A DNA stretch of 23,069 nucleotides from Sandaracinaceae bacterium (GCA_016706685.1 JADJJE010000043.1:1-23069); one strand, 5' to 3'; counted from the first letter of the stretch, positions 8,344 through 16,968 are shown. Made by a program: numbers and translations. The notes: generated by a model not told the origin, from the sequence alone.

Positions 8344-8391
8344 CCGCTCGAGCACGCCCTGCGACCGCTCACCACGGGTTGGCGACCGCTC
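8344..8391. promoter_or_regulatory. direct repeats on a 21-bp period, candidate LytTR operator
   Basis: The 10-mer GCGACCGCTC occurs exactly at 8361-8370 and 8382-8391, start to start 21 bp. A third, partial copy (CCGCTC) sits at 8344-8349, again 21 bp before the matching part of the next. LytTR regulators such as AgrA and ComE bind two direct repeats of about 9 bp spaced 11-13 bp, which is this geometry. The site lies between the LytTR regulator stop (8319) and the next gene start (8440). Binding itself is inference. Confidence 0.5.
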
Positions 8392-8439
8392 GCGGAACCG
8401 CCTGCGGCAGGACCCCGCTCGCGCCCCCAGAGTGCTCGC

Positions 8440-9837
8440 ATGCACTCCACCCACCGTCTCCGGTCCCGCGCGCGCCAGCTGCTCTTCGTGACCCTCGCGC
8501 TCGCCTTGCTCTCCGCCGCCTTCCTCGGCTGCGGTGCCCCCGCCCTGCTGGTGCTGCGCGACCTGCGTGACCCGGCACTGCATCGCGGTGGGGTCCCACA
8601 CCGAGCGCTGCTCCTGCACCGCAGCCTGAGCGAGCGCATGGAGCCGTGGGCGCGTGAACGCGTGGCCTCCGGCGTGGCGGCCAGCGTCCCGCTCTACGAC
8701 GTGCCGCAAACGGAGTGGCCCATCTTCAGCGCCGTCTTCTTCCTGAACGCGACGGAGGCGCTGGCCGAGCAAGGCGTGGACGTGCGTTACGCCATGCCCA
8801 GCGTCGAGGCCGCGCGTGACCTGATCATGGATCCCTTGCACCACACCTGGGTGCGCACTCACTGGGGCAGCGACTACCTGCACGACCACAACGTGTTCTT
8901 CCGCTCGCTGCTCATCGCCGGGCTCACCAGCTACGAGGCGCTCACCCGCAACGGTCGCGACGTGGCCTTTTTGCGCGACCAAGTGGAGACCCTCGCCGCG
9001 GACCTCGACGCCTCGCCGCACGGCGTGCTCGAGGACTACCCGGGCGAGACCTACCCCATCGACGTCATGGCCTCCATCGCCTACATCCGGCGCGCCGACC
9101 GCGTGCTGGGCACCGACCACAGCGCGTTCGCGGCGCGTGCGCGGCGCGCGTTCGTCGCCCCGTACGACGACGAGCTGGGCCTCGTGCGCTTCCGCGTGGA
9201 TCTCTATGGCGACGCGCCACCCGTGCCCAACCAGCCGGGCCGTGGCATCGGCAACTCGTGGGTGGGCATCTATGCCGCCGAGCTCTGGCCCGAGGACGCG
9301 GCGCGCTGGCACGCGACCCACAGCGAGCACTTCTGGCAGGACGCGGGCTGGGCCACGGGCTTCCGCGAGTATCCACGCAGCGCACAGCAGGGCGAGTGGA
9401 CCTTCGAGATCGACGCGGGCCCCGTGGTGGGCGGCTTCGGCACCTCGGCCAGCGCGTTCGGCATCGCCGCGGCGCGCCGCAACGGGCGCCTGGACCAAGC
9501 CTACGAGCTGACCACGCAGATGGTGGCCACCGGCTGGCCCGCGCTCGACGGCTCGCTGCGCAGCCCGCAGGCCTTCTCGCACCCGTGCGCGCCCATGCTG
9601 GGGGAGAGCGCGCTCCTCTACTTCCTCACACTGCAGCCCGCGCCCGGCGTGCCCATCGTCACCGGTGGGCAGCTGACACCGCTGGTCTACATGGCGCTCG
9701 CCGTCTACTTGGGTGGGTTCGCGCTGGGGCTCTGGCTGAGCGTGGTGCTGCTTCGCCGGGCGGGGTTCCGAAGCAAGGCTACCGCGACGAGAGGTAGCGT
9801 GCCTTCGCAGGCGCGGGCTGGCACTCTTTCCCCATGA
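8440..9837 (+). CDS. membrane-anchored protein of unknown function, possibly (alpha/alpha)6-barrel
   Basis: A 465-residue protein with an N-terminal hydrophobic segment (residues 13-30, then a Cys that is only a poor lipobox) and a second membrane segment close to the C-terminus (LVYMALAVYLGGFALGLWLSVVLL). The region between is helical and rich in Trp/Tyr/His: WPIFSAVFFLNATEAL, EDYPGETYPIDVMASIAYIRRADRV, GRGIGNSWVGIYAAELW, FGTSASAFGIAAARRNGRLDQAYEL. The YPGE.YP.D motif and repeated helix pairs recall linalool dehydratase/isomerase-like alpha-toroid proteins, but I cannot confirm this and no activity should be assigned. It follows the candidate LytTR operator, so it may be a target of that system. 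Its stop overlaps the next start (ATGA). Confidence 0.75.
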   Translation: MHSTHRLRSRARQLLFVTLALALLSAAFLGCGAPALLVLRDLRDPALHRGGVPHRALLLHRSLSERMEPWARERVASGVAASVPLYDVPQTEWPIFSAVFFLNATEALAEQGVDVRYAMPSVEAARDLIMDPLHHTWVRTHWGSDYLHDHNVFFRSLLIAGLTSYEALTRNGRDVAFLRDQVETLAADLDASPHGVLEDYPGETYPIDVMASIAYIRRADRVLGTDHSAFAARARRAFVAPYDDELGLVRFRVDLYGDAPPVPNQPGRGIGNSWVGIYAAELWPEDAARWHATHSEHFWQDAGWATGFREYPRSAQQGEWTFEIDAGPVVGGFGTSASAFGIAAARRNGRLDQAYELTTQMVATGWPALDGSLRSPQAFSHPCAPMLGESALLYFLTLQPAPGVPIVTGGQLTPLVYMALAVYLGGFALGLWLSVVLLRRAGFRSKATATRGSVPSQARAGTLSP

Positions 9838-10769
9838 GCGTTGGTGGTTGGCGGTCCCGCGGCGCGCGATACGCGCTCGCGTTGTTGGTGGTGACGGGCT
9901 GCGTGGCCACCGGTTGCGGCGGTGGCGCAGGCGACGCGGACGCGGGCCTCGACGCGTCCAGCGCAGGGGACGCGGGCCGCATGGACGCGAGCACGACCGA
10001 CTCGGGGGCCACCGATGCGGGTGGAGGCGCCGACGGAAGCACGGCGCTCGACTCGGCGCTGATGGACGCGGACACTATGGATGCCGATGTGGACGCGGGC
10101 CCCTCGGACGCGGGCTACGACGCGGGTGATCCTGACCTGGGCATGCCCGGCGAGGTCACCACGTACCTCGTGCGCATCGACGAGCGTGACTGTCTGCCGC
10201 CTGCGTGCGGTGGCTTCTTCGTGCAGGCCGTGAACCAGGCGGAGACGCCGTGTGCCGACGGCAGCATGGCGACACAGTGCTACGTGGCCGAGCTGGACTG
10301 GGCACCGAGCGGCCTGGGCATGGCAGACCAGACACGCGCCGTCAGTGCCGCGGGCGGGCTCTTGCTGGACGCGCGCATGGAGCAGCGCCAGCTGGGCAAC
10401 GCGGGCGTGTTCGGCGTGCTGCGGGTGGACGGTGCGTGGATCTGTGAGTGGGGCGTGCGCGTGGATCCGCCTTCGTTGCTGCCCTTCCACTCGTTGGCGC
10501 GCACGCCGCTGCTGTGTCTCATCGACCCCTGCTTCAACATCCGGGCGACCACGATGAACACCAGCGACGACGTGATGGTGTCGGGGTTGGACCTCAGCAT
10601 GGCGGGCGCGTCCGCGGCGCAAGTCATGGTCGGCCAAGCCGCGCTCGAGGCCGGCACCTTGCGGGCCACAGGCCAGGTCCAGACGGACACCGTTCCGGGC
10701 CCGGGCGGCTTCGGCGAGACGTACGGCGCCACCCAGTTCTACGTGCCGCTCCCGCTCGTGTCCCGCTAG
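9834..10769 (+). CDS. lipoprotein with DUF6748-like domain
   Basis: A 311-residue lipoprotein: hydrophobic signal (ALALLVVTGC, lipidated Cys 23; an alternative is Cys 28), then an Asp/Ala/Gly/Ser linker at about 33-104 made of DAG/DAS-type triplets that is typical of myxobacterial surface lipoproteins. A folded domain begins near residue 109 with TYLVRIDERDCLPPACGGFF, then VNQAETPCADG and QCYVAELDW. That Cys pattern matches my memory of DUF6748, a family of unknown function found in myxobacteria. The ATG overlaps the upstream stop by 4 bases, so it is coupled to the membrane protein before it and probably shares its promoter. It converges on a small minus-strand gene 18 bp away; no terminator is evident in that gap. 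Confidence 0.8.
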   Translation: MSVGGWRSRGARYALALLVVTGCVATGCGGGAGDADAGLDASSAGDAGRMDASTTDSGATDAGGGADGSTALDSALMDADTMDADVDAGPSDAGYDAGDPDLGMPGEVTTYLVRIDERDCLPPACGGFFVQAVNQAETPCADGSMATQCYVAELDWAPSGLGMADQTRAVSAAGGLLLDARMEQRQLGNAGVFGVLRVDGAWICEWGVRVDPPSLLPFHSLARTPLLCLIDPCFNIRATTMNTSDDVMVSGLDLSMAGASAAQVMVGQAALEAGTLRATGQVQTDTVPGPGGFGETYGATQFYVPLPLVSR

Positions 10770-10787
10770 TCGCGTGCGCGCGCCGTC

Positions 10788-11021
10788 TCAGTCGGTCCGC
10801 AAGACGACCGCGCTGTGCTCCATGCGCAGCACCGCCGTCACTTCTCCCGGCGCGCCGATGGCGAACTCGAAGGTGGGGCCGTTGCGGGCCGTGACGCGCG
10901 CGAGGACGGGCTCCTCGTAGCGCCCCCCGAGCACCAAGCGCACGGGGGTGTGCGTCTGGCGGGCGTTCTCTAGCAGCGTCTCGAGCGTCTCGAGCGAGGA
11001 GGGGTGTTGGGAAGGTCGCAT
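10788..11021 (-). CDS. small hypothetical protein (77 aa)
   Basis: The frame gives MRPSQHPSSLETLETLLENA, a short amphipathic helix, followed by beta-type sequence (VRLVLGGRYEEPVLARVTARNGP and FEFAIGAPGEVTAVLRMEHSAVVLRTD), which could be a small barrel-like domain. No family recognised. ATG 11021 is the start that leaves a sensible compact protein; the frame stays open upstream into the fasciclin gene's antisense, which is not credible. No clear Shine-Dalgarno is seen. It is divergent from the fasciclin lipoprotein and convergent with the DUF6748 lipoprotein. Coding is likely from the helix-plus-strand pattern and the lack of any competing plus-strand gene here. Confidence 0.55.
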   Translation of the reverse strand: MRPSQHPSSLETLETLLENARQTHTPVRLVLGGRYEEPVLARVTARNGPTFEFAIGAPGEVTAVLRMEHSAVVLRTD

Positions 11022-11147
11022 CGTGGTCAGTGTACACGCCGAGGCCCCGGGTGCCTCCGCCCGTGGCTGCGCCTCCGGCTCCAACTCGCCGCCTGGCGAG
11101 CGAGGTGCTGCTAGAACCTCCCCCCGTTCGCGTGTAGGTTGTCGGCC

Positions 11148-11774
11148 ATGACGACGCGGCACGCCCCCTCCTCCTTCGTCACCGCCCTCGCGCTCCTGCT
11201 CGCGCTCGGAGCCAGCGCCTGCGGGTCCTCGGGTGCACCCGCCACGGAAGAGCCCACCACGGGCGGCGAGTCCGAGAGCGCGCCCATCACGGTCACCACG
11301 TGGACCATGGCGTGCACCGCGCCGATCGAGGCGCTCAGCCAAGTGCCCGAGGCCTCGCGCTTCCTGCAGCTGCTCGAGCCTGCGCAACTGGTGCAGGCGC
11401 TCACCGAGATGCAGGGGGGCACCGTGTTCGTGCCCACCAACGCGGCGCTCGAGGCCCTGCCCGCGGCCATCGAGCAAGACCCGGCCGCGCTGCGCAACTT
11501 CCTCGCCGGGCACTTCACCATGGGCACCGTCTCCACCGCGCTCCTGCTCGAGGCGGGCAGCGTGGAGCTGTTCGACCAGCAGCGCACCAGCCTGCCGGTG
11601 GTCACCTCGCGCGGCGCCACCACGGTGGGCCCGGCGCATGTCATCCGCCCCGACCTGCGCTGCGAGGGCGTGACCATTCACCTGGTGGACAGCGTGCTGC
11701 CCGTGGGCGCGTTCGACCCCAGCGAGAGCCCCAACCCCTTCCAGGTGAACCTCTGGCGCATGCCCGCCGAGTGA
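11148..11774 (+). CDS. fasciclin (FAS1)-domain lipoprotein
   Basis: A 208-residue lipoprotein. The signal is VTALALLLALGASAC (lipidated Cys 25), followed by a Gly/Glu/Thr linker to about residue 46. A FAS1 domain covers the rest: the H1-type motif TVFVPTNAALEALP at about 92-105, LRNFLAGHFTMG at 115-126, and the H2-type end GVTIHLVDSVLPVG at 174-187. FAS1 domains mediate adhesion or protein contacts outside the cytoplasm. ATG 11148 was preferred over a TTG three codons earlier. The acyl-CoA dehydrogenase follows 40 bp later on the same strand but need not be co-transcribed. Confidence 0.9.
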   Translation: MTTRHAPSSFVTALALLLALGASACGSSGAPATEEPTTGGESESAPITVTTWTMACTAPIEALSQVPEASRFLQLLEPAQLVQALTEMQGGTVFVPTNAALEALPAAIEQDPAALRNFLAGHFTMGTVSTALLLEAGSVELFDQQRTSLPVVTSRGATTVGPAHVIRPDLRCEGVTIHLVDSVLPVGAFDPSESPNPFQVNLWRMPAE

Positions 11775-11814
11775 CCTGAGCGCCCGCGTCCCCTCACGAA
11801 CCCCGGAGAACCCC

Positions 11815-13563
11815 ATGGCCAAGAGTGATTCAGACAAGTCGGTGAGCTTCATGCGTTCGCTCTGCATGGGGCAGATCGAAGAAGACGTCCTCCTGCCGTT
11901 CCCCACCATGAGCGACGACGAGAAGGAGATGCTGCGTGGCGTGTCCGACGCGCTCTCCACCATGCTGGGCGCCCACGCGCACGACTTCCGCAAGTGGGAC
12001 CGCGAGGGGCACTTCCCCGAGAGCTTCATCGACGAGCTCAAGGAGTTCGGCGCGTTCGGCCTGGTCATCCCGGAGGAGCACGGTGGCCTCGGCTTCGGCA
12101 GCATGGCGTACTCGCGCGCCCTCCAAGAGGTGGCCAAGTACGACGCGTCCACCGCGGTGACCATCGGCGCGCACAGCTCCATCGGCATGCGCGGCCTCTT
12201 GCTGTTCGGCAACGAAGACCAGAACGCGCGCTACTACCCGAAGCTCGCCACCGGCGAGATGATCGCGGCCTTCTGCCTCACCGAGCCGGGCGCGGGCTCC
12301 GACGCCGCCTCCATCACCACCAAGGCCCACCGCGAGGGCGACGAGTGGGTGCTGGAGGGCAACAAGCTGTGGATCACCAACGGCGGCATCGCGAGCTTCT
12401 TCACCGTGTTCGCCAAGACCGACGAGGGCCGCAAGGGCGGCATGACCGCGTTCCTGGTCACCAGCGACATGGCCGGCATCAGCATCGGGCCCCACGAGGA
12501 CAAGATGGGCCTGCGCGCCAGCAGCACCACCACCGTGGCGTTCGACGGCGTGCGTGTGCCCAACGCCAATGTCTTGGGTGAGGTGGGCCAGGGCTTCAAG
12601 GTGGCCATGAAGATCCTCAACTCGGGGCGCACCGGCCTCGGTGGCGGCTCGGTGGGCGCCATGAAGAAGATCATCGAGCTGGCCACCGCGCAGGCCAGCG
12701 AGCGCGCCCAGTTCGGCAAGCCCATCCGCGAGTACGGCCTGGTGCGCCGCAAGATCGGGCACATGGTGGTGGACTGCTACGCGGCCGAGGCCGTGGTGAG
12801 CGTGGTGGCCGGCCTGGTGGACGCGGGCTTCGAGGACTACGCCGTGGAGGCCGCCATCAGCAAGGTGTACGCCACCGAGGCGCTCTGGCGCACCGTGGAC
12901 GAAGGCCTGCAAATCGCGGGCGGCAACGGCTTCATGTGCGAGTTCCCCTACGAGCGCATGCTGCGCGACTGCCGCATCAACCGCATCTTCGAGGGCACCA
13001 ACGACATCCTGCGCCTCTTCATCGCCCTCAACGGCATGGACGGCGTGGCCTCGGAGCTCAAGGAGCTCATGAGCGTGCGCAAGTCCCTCTTCTCGGCGCC
13101 CATCAAGGGCTTCGGCGTGCTCCAGGACTACGCCGCCAAGCACGCGCAGCTGGCGACCGGCGCGAAGCGCCAGGGCACCCACTTCACCAAGCTCTCGCCG
13201 CAGCTGGGCAAGCACGCCGAGGCCTTCGAGCAGTCCACCCGTGAGCTCGCCAGCGCCGTGGACCGCATCCTGCGCAAGCACGGCAAGGAGATCATCGGCA
13301 AGCAGTTCGCCTCGAACCGCCTCGCCGAGATCATGATCGACCTCTTCGTGTGGGCCTGCGTCATGTCGCGCGTGAACTCGGCCATCGAGGCCGGCGCGGC
13401 TGACGTGGAGACACAGCTGCGGATCTTGGATGTGTTCGCCGGGCGCGCGGGTGGCCGGATTCGGACGAACTTCCGGAAGATCGACGACAACGACGACGAG
13501 CACATCAAGGCGCTGTCGGACCACGCGTTCGAGCTGGGGAAGTTCGGGTGGGACACGCTCTAA
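11815..13563 (+). CDS. acyl-CoA dehydrogenase (VLCAD/ACAD9-like length)
   Basis: A 582-residue flavoenzyme that introduces the alpha-beta double bond in acyl-CoA, passing electrons to ETF. It has the N-terminal helical domain (about 35-150), signature AFCLTEPGAGSDA (152-164), the beta domain with WITNGG (186-191), and signature QIAGGNGFMCEFPYERMLRD (366-385). It also has RIFEGTNDI (390-398), where Glu 393 is the expected catalytic base in the VLCAD arrangement. The roughly 180-residue extension beyond that point is longer than in ordinary 380-residue short/medium-chain enzymes and fits the VLCAD/ACAD9 group, so long-chain substrates are the likelier guess. ATG 11815 has GGAG 8 nt upstream. 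No fatty-acid oxidation partner lies next to it. Confidence 0.95.
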   Translation: MAKSDSDKSVSFMRSLCMGQIEEDVLLPFPTMSDDEKEMLRGVSDALSTMLGAHAHDFRKWDREGHFPESFIDELKEFGAFGLVIPEEHGGLGFGSMAYSRALQEVAKYDASTAVTIGAHSSIGMRGLLLFGNEDQNARYYPKLATGEMIAAFCLTEPGAGSDAASITTKAHREGDEWVLEGNKLWITNGGIASFFTVFAKTDEGRKGGMTAFLVTSDMAGISIGPHEDKMGLRASSTTTVAFDGVRVPNANVLGEVGQGFKVAMKILNSGRTGLGGGSVGAMKKIIELATAQASERAQFGKPIREYGLVRRKIGHMVVDCYAAEAVVSVVAGLVDAGFEDYAVEAAISKVYATEALWRTVDEGLQIAGGNGFMCEFPYERMLRDCRINRIFEGTNDILRLFIALNGMDGVASELKELMSVRKSLFSAPIKGFGVLQDYAAKHAQLATGAKRQGTHFTKLSPQLGKHAEAFEQSTRELASAVDRILRKHGKEIIGKQFASNRLAEIMIDLFVWACVMSRVNSAIEAGAADVETQLRILDVFAGRAGGRIRTNFRKIDDNDDEHIKALSDHAFELGKFGWDTL

Positions 13564-13600
13564 CTCATCGTCGCGCCTTGCCTGCGAACCTTCGTGCGTC

Positions 13601-13616
13601 GCCGGAGTTCTCCGGC
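13601..13616 (+). terminator. perfect hairpin after the acyl-CoA dehydrogenase
   Basis: GCCGGAGTTCTCCGGC folds into a 6-bp stem with a GTTC loop (7 bp if the loop is TT), 38 bp after the dehydrogenase stop and before the convergent ATPase island. There is no T-tract, so intrinsic termination is unproven; it could serve either strand. Confidence 0.4.
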
Positions 13617-13682
13617 AATCCTGATCCGCGCTCTAGCCGACTTCTCTCAGACCAGCCAGACCCGCGTCGCTGCGGCGGCGCG

Positions 13683-14039
13683 TCAAGTGCTCGGAACCCT
13701 TGACGATGAGGGTGCGAGGGCGGCCCACTCATCGAAGTAAGTTGCCGCCGGCTCTCTGACTTCGGGAGCTAACCCATCAAGCACGTCCCGCGTCCCCAAA
13801 ACGATTGCGTGCAACGCGTGCCGGATGGGCAACCACTGTTCCGCAAGGCCGGTGCGATCGAGTCGATCTCGAACGAGTGCCGCTCGATCCCAGCAAACGG
13901 CGAAGCGCAGGAGCGCATCGACCGCGGACCGGGTTATCGCGGCACCGCCCCCGCTCAAGAGACGAATCTCGGCGTCGGCCGCAAGGGAATCATGCTTTGC
14001 GACCAGCAGCAGCACGCGAGGAACCATGATCGTCGTCAA
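13683..14039 (-). pseudogene. probable C-terminal segment of the second ATPase in a shifted frame
   Basis: A 118-residue frame overlapping the end of the 594-residue ATPase frame by 50 bp. It starts only with TTG (LTTIMVPRVLLLVAKHD), with a stop two codons upstream and no Shine-Dalgarno, so it is a poor independent gene. Its helical content (AVDALLRFAVCWDRAALVRD and EQWLPIRHALHAIVLGTRDV, then LAPEVREPAATYFDEWAAL) resembles the C-terminal repeats of large bacterial P-loop ATPases. Skipping one base between about 13990 and 14045 would join it to the upstream frame and give a protein of about 700 residues. I infer a recent frameshift or sequencing error; a genuine overlapping small gene or programmed frameshift is less likely but possible. 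Confidence 0.5.
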
Positions 14040-15774
14040 CTCTCATCCCACGCTCGATCGAAGGAACGGTGCACTGATCGAAAAACGTATCCATCGCCAA
14101 CTGAACCAACAAGAGCATTGAGCCAGGACCATCGGCGCTGTCAATAGATTTTACAAGCTCGATCTTATGTACCCACAAGAGCGCCGGATTCATCATGAAT
14201 TCATCCACAGTTTGACGAATGAATTTCGATACATTGTGACTCGACAGATCTTGCGAGTGATTGGCTGAACGCTCCGTGAGAAGCGCCTCGAATCTCTCGC
14301 GAACCCATCGCACCTTGGTGGCTCTATCGACAATTCGGAGGCTGTACACATCCGTGTTTTCAACTCGATTCGCGATACTGTCTGACTCGACGCTGCGGCT
14401 TCGCGCAAGCTCCCACAGGAGGCCTGTCTTCATATTGTTGTTGGGAAGTCGCTCGAGCAGAGACAGCGCGAGTTCGACGTCGTGTGCGCTGGGCAGCCCA
14501 CCCCCGAGTACCCTCATTATGCGGCTCGCTTCCTGAGTGAGGCCACGCTTTCCATGCATCGATTCAAGGAAACGCACCAACCAGATGAGCTTCCGTCGGA
14601 CGCGTCGACTCGCGCGCATCAGATACCAGATATTGAAGAATCGCTCGGAAATCTGAAATGCGTGTCTCTTTGACCTCCTGCCGGTCTTCTTGTCGACCGA
14701 AAGCACCTTCTCGACAATGCCATCGGTGACCAGTCGATCAAGCTGAGCTGAGACCTTGTTCAGCTCAAGGCCAACATGCTCCGCGACATCACTGGCGCGT
14801 GCGGGGTCCCAGAGGATGCACAGCGCATCGACAACCTGCTGCGCTTGGTCGGGCAACACCTCGAACCGCGCCTTGTAGAGCGGAGTGTGGCGATCGAGCA
14901 GCATCTCGAGGTCCCCGCGCACGTCGCCATGAGTGGATGCCGCTAGGATCCCGTACAGGGTAGCAATGGTCCTCGGGTTTCCTCCCGCCAGGGTGCGAAC
15001 CGCCGCCACGCGCTCGGGGGTCTCCACCACGATGCGACGCACCTCTTCGTTGCCCTGCCGGTCGGCTAGCGCGAGCAGCACATCACGCGCCTCTTCATCT
15101 TGCAGACCGCCAAGGCGTGTCACGCGAAAGAAGTCGTAGAACGCTTGCCCATAGCGGTGGGTGTGCTCAATCGCGTTCGAGCTCGCGCCGATGAGCACCA
15201 GCGCGTCCGACTTAGAGATGGCGTCCCGGAGCGCCCAGTCGGCCTCCTTGATGCGGTCGAACACGACGTCGGCGTTGTCGAGCAGCAGCACGAGGCGCCG
15301 GCCGAGCCGCTTCGCCGAGGTGAAGAGGACGGTGCGAGCGGCGTCCTCCAAATCACCTGGTGAGCTGCGATGGGCGCTCTCGATGGCAGCGTCCAGGGCG
15401 TCGGACTGCTGCTTGTTGCCTTCCGCCTCTAGCGCATCCGACAGCGCGTCCAGGCAGTTCAGCCAAAGATCGCCCAGGTGCTTGATGTTGTACTGCTCCT
15501 CGGGAAACTGCAGGGGGATATAGGCCGCATTCAGTTCTGCGTCGTCCTGGATCTCATACGCGATACGTCGCAGGAGCGTCGACTTCCCCATGCCTCGCTG
15601 GCCCAGTATCAGGTGGTGCTGTGGGGTCGACGTCGTCCGGGACCGCAAGTCGGCGACCAGCGAGTCGAACTGCGCCCGGCGGGCTACGAAGTCCCGCTTG
15701 AGTTCGTCCTTGGACAGCAGGTGCGGGTTGTAGAGGGCAACGCCGTGCAGCGACTCTCGGGTGGGGTCAGACAC
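13990..15774 (-). CDS. P-loop ATPase B of a paired-ATPase locus (STAND/AAA-like)
   Basis: A 594-residue cytoplasmic ATPase. Walker A is GQRGMGKST (58-66), Walker B LVLLLDNAD (161-169), a sensor-1-like strand ALVLIGASSN (191-200) and GGNPRT (264-269), a sensor-2-like position. A winged-helix segment follows (about 303-372: DQAQQVVDALCILWD...VSAQLDRLVTDGIVEKV), then RFFNIWYLMRASRR and a helical C-terminal region. This order fits STAND-like NTPases, where the C-terminus usually senses a ligand. The GTG start overlaps the stop of ATPase A by 8 bases. GC falls sharply in the part encoding the C-terminus (29/60 in 14101-14160 and 26/60 in 14161-14220, against 40/60 in 14881-14940), suggesting a recombined or recently acquired sensor half. 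The C-terminus seems frameshifted (see 13683-14039). Substrate and role are unknown. Confidence 0.85.
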   Translation of the reverse strand: MSDPTRESLHGVALYNPHLLSKDELKRDFVARRAQFDSLVADLRSRTTSTPQHHLILGQRGMGKSTLLRRIAYEIQDDAELNAAYIPLQFPEEQYNIKHLGDLWLNCLDALSDALEAEGNKQQSDALDAAIESAHRSSPGDLEDAARTVLFTSAKRLGRRLVLLLDNADVVFDRIKEADWALRDAISKSDALVLIGASSNAIEHTHRYGQAFYDFFRVTRLGGLQDEEARDVLLALADRQGNEEVRRIVVETPERVAAVRTLAGGNPRTIATLYGILAASTHGDVRGDLEMLLDRHTPLYKARFEVLPDQAQQVVDALCILWDPARASDVAEHVGLELNKVSAQLDRLVTDGIVEKVLSVDKKTGRRSKRHAFQISERFFNIWYLMRASRRVRRKLIWLVRFLESMHGKRGLTQEASRIMRVLGGGLPSAHDVELALSLLERLPNNNMKTGLLWELARSRSVESDSIANRVENTDVYSLRIVDRATKVRWVRERFEALLTERSANHSQDLSSHNVSKFIRQTVDEFMMNPALLWVHKIELVKSIDSADGPGSMLLLVQLAMDTFFDQCTVPSIERGMRVDDDHGSSRAAAGRKA

Positions 15775-16948
15775 GGTTTCCTCGGCGCGCGAACTTCTTC
15801 CAGTACGCGTGGAGCATGGGGGAACGGAACTTCCAACGACCGTCCTCGGCGCACACGATGTAGCCGTCGGAGAGCAGGTCGTTCATCACCATCCGGCAAG
15901 CAGCGACCTGCTTCTCATCCACCATCGTGACGAAGAGCGCCTCCTCGGTGGGCCCGAGAGGGTCGACTGCGATGGTGTCGAGGAGGTCGTGGGCGAGGTC
16001 CGCGTGCGCCTGAATGAACTGCTGGGCGAGGCGCTCCTCCCAGTGCGCATAGATGACCCGCTGCTCGACTGACACGAGTCGGCCGAAGGCGGTGTCCACG
16101 GAGTGCGTGTCGAGCTCTCCTCCATCGCGGCGGATGTCATCGAGCTCCCTGATGAAGTGGGCGAGAAAGAACGGGATCGGCCACCCAACGCGACCTAGTA
16201 GATAGGCACGCGTGGGTGGGTCCAGTTCAAAGCCCGCGCGCTCGGTCGCTTGAGTGATGAAACCGTCGGCGTCTTGAGGACTGAACTCCCCGAGGTGCAT
16301 GGCTTGGAGGTCGTTGATGGTCGACGTGAGCCCCGCAGCGCGCGTGATGCTGTCGAGACCCACGGAACCCGCGAGCAACCAGCGGACGTTGTCCAGACGC
16401 TGACGCACGCCGCGGAACCACTCGAGGAACGCTCTCGCCCGGGCTGGGTCTTGCTGGAGGAGGTTGAGCACGAACAGCGGCAGTTCGTCGATCAGGAAGA
16501 GGTACTTCTTGTCCTGGTGCTCAGAGAGCACGCGGATGAGCGCCTCGCCCAAGTCGCGCCACGGAGCCGCGGCGGCTTCATCGAACGTGAAGGCGACGGG
16601 ACCTAGCGTCGCGGCTTTGGGAAGGAAGCGTGCGAAATTGGTAGCCCACGGCTTGTTGCCGAGCTTCTGGATGATGGTTCCATCCACCTCGAGAACGGCC
16701 CTGTACAGGTCGCGCACGAGGGTCAGCTCGTCTTGGCAACCTGCCACGCTCTGTTGGAAGGTGGCGAAGTCGTGCTCGGTCGCGTCAACCGCCATACGGG
16801 CAAGGATGGAGCTCTTGCCCACGCGACGCGGCGCGAGCAGCAGCACATGACCAGAGTCCAGTAGTGACCAGAGGCGCCGTAACTCCCTGGAACGTCCGAA
16901 GAAATCGTCACCCTTGGCGATGGGACCGGCGATGGGGAGCTTGGGCAT
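15767..16948 (-). CDS. P-loop ATPase A of a paired-ATPase locus (archaeal-type AAA family)
   Basis: A 393-residue ATPase. It starts with FFGRSREL (17-24), the entry motif of the prokaryotic MNS/archaeal-type ATPases, then Walker A APRRVGKSS (39-47), Walker B YLFLIDELP (149-157, D154-E155) and the sensor-1-like strand WLLAGSVGLD (190-199). An arginine/helical lid follows, and a C-terminal winged helix ending SDGYIVCAEDGRWKFRSPML (360-379). No effector or nuclease domain is visible. ATG 16948 was chosen: it has GGAG 6 nt upstream, and the in-frame extension to 17011 would run through the repeat/promoter region. It is first of two overlapping genes, so A and B are probably made together and may form a mixed complex (inference). 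Confidence 0.88.
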   Translation of the reverse strand: MPKLPIAGPIAKGDDFFGRSRELRRLWSLLDSGHVLLLAPRRVGKSSILARMAVDATEHDFATFQQSVAGCQDELTLVRDLYRAVLEVDGTIIQKLGNKPWATNFARFLPKAATLGPVAFTFDEAAAAPWRDLGEALIRVLSEHQDKKYLFLIDELPLFVLNLLQQDPARARAFLEWFRGVRQRLDNVRWLLAGSVGLDSITRAAGLTSTINDLQAMHLGEFSPQDADGFITQATERAGFELDPPTRAYLLGRVGWPIPFFLAHFIRELDDIRRDGGELDTHSVDTAFGRLVSVEQRVIYAHWEERLAQQFIQAHADLAHDLLDTIAVDPLGPTEEALFVTMVDEKQVAACRMVMNDLLSDGYIVCAEDGRWKFRSPMLHAYWKKFARRGNRV

Positions 16949-16968
16949 CTTCGTCTCCAGTGTGCTGG

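Noticed and set aside
7921..9582. Minus frame of 553 codons over 7921-9582
   Set aside because: Antisense of the LytTR regulator and the membrane protein, with no recognisable domain.
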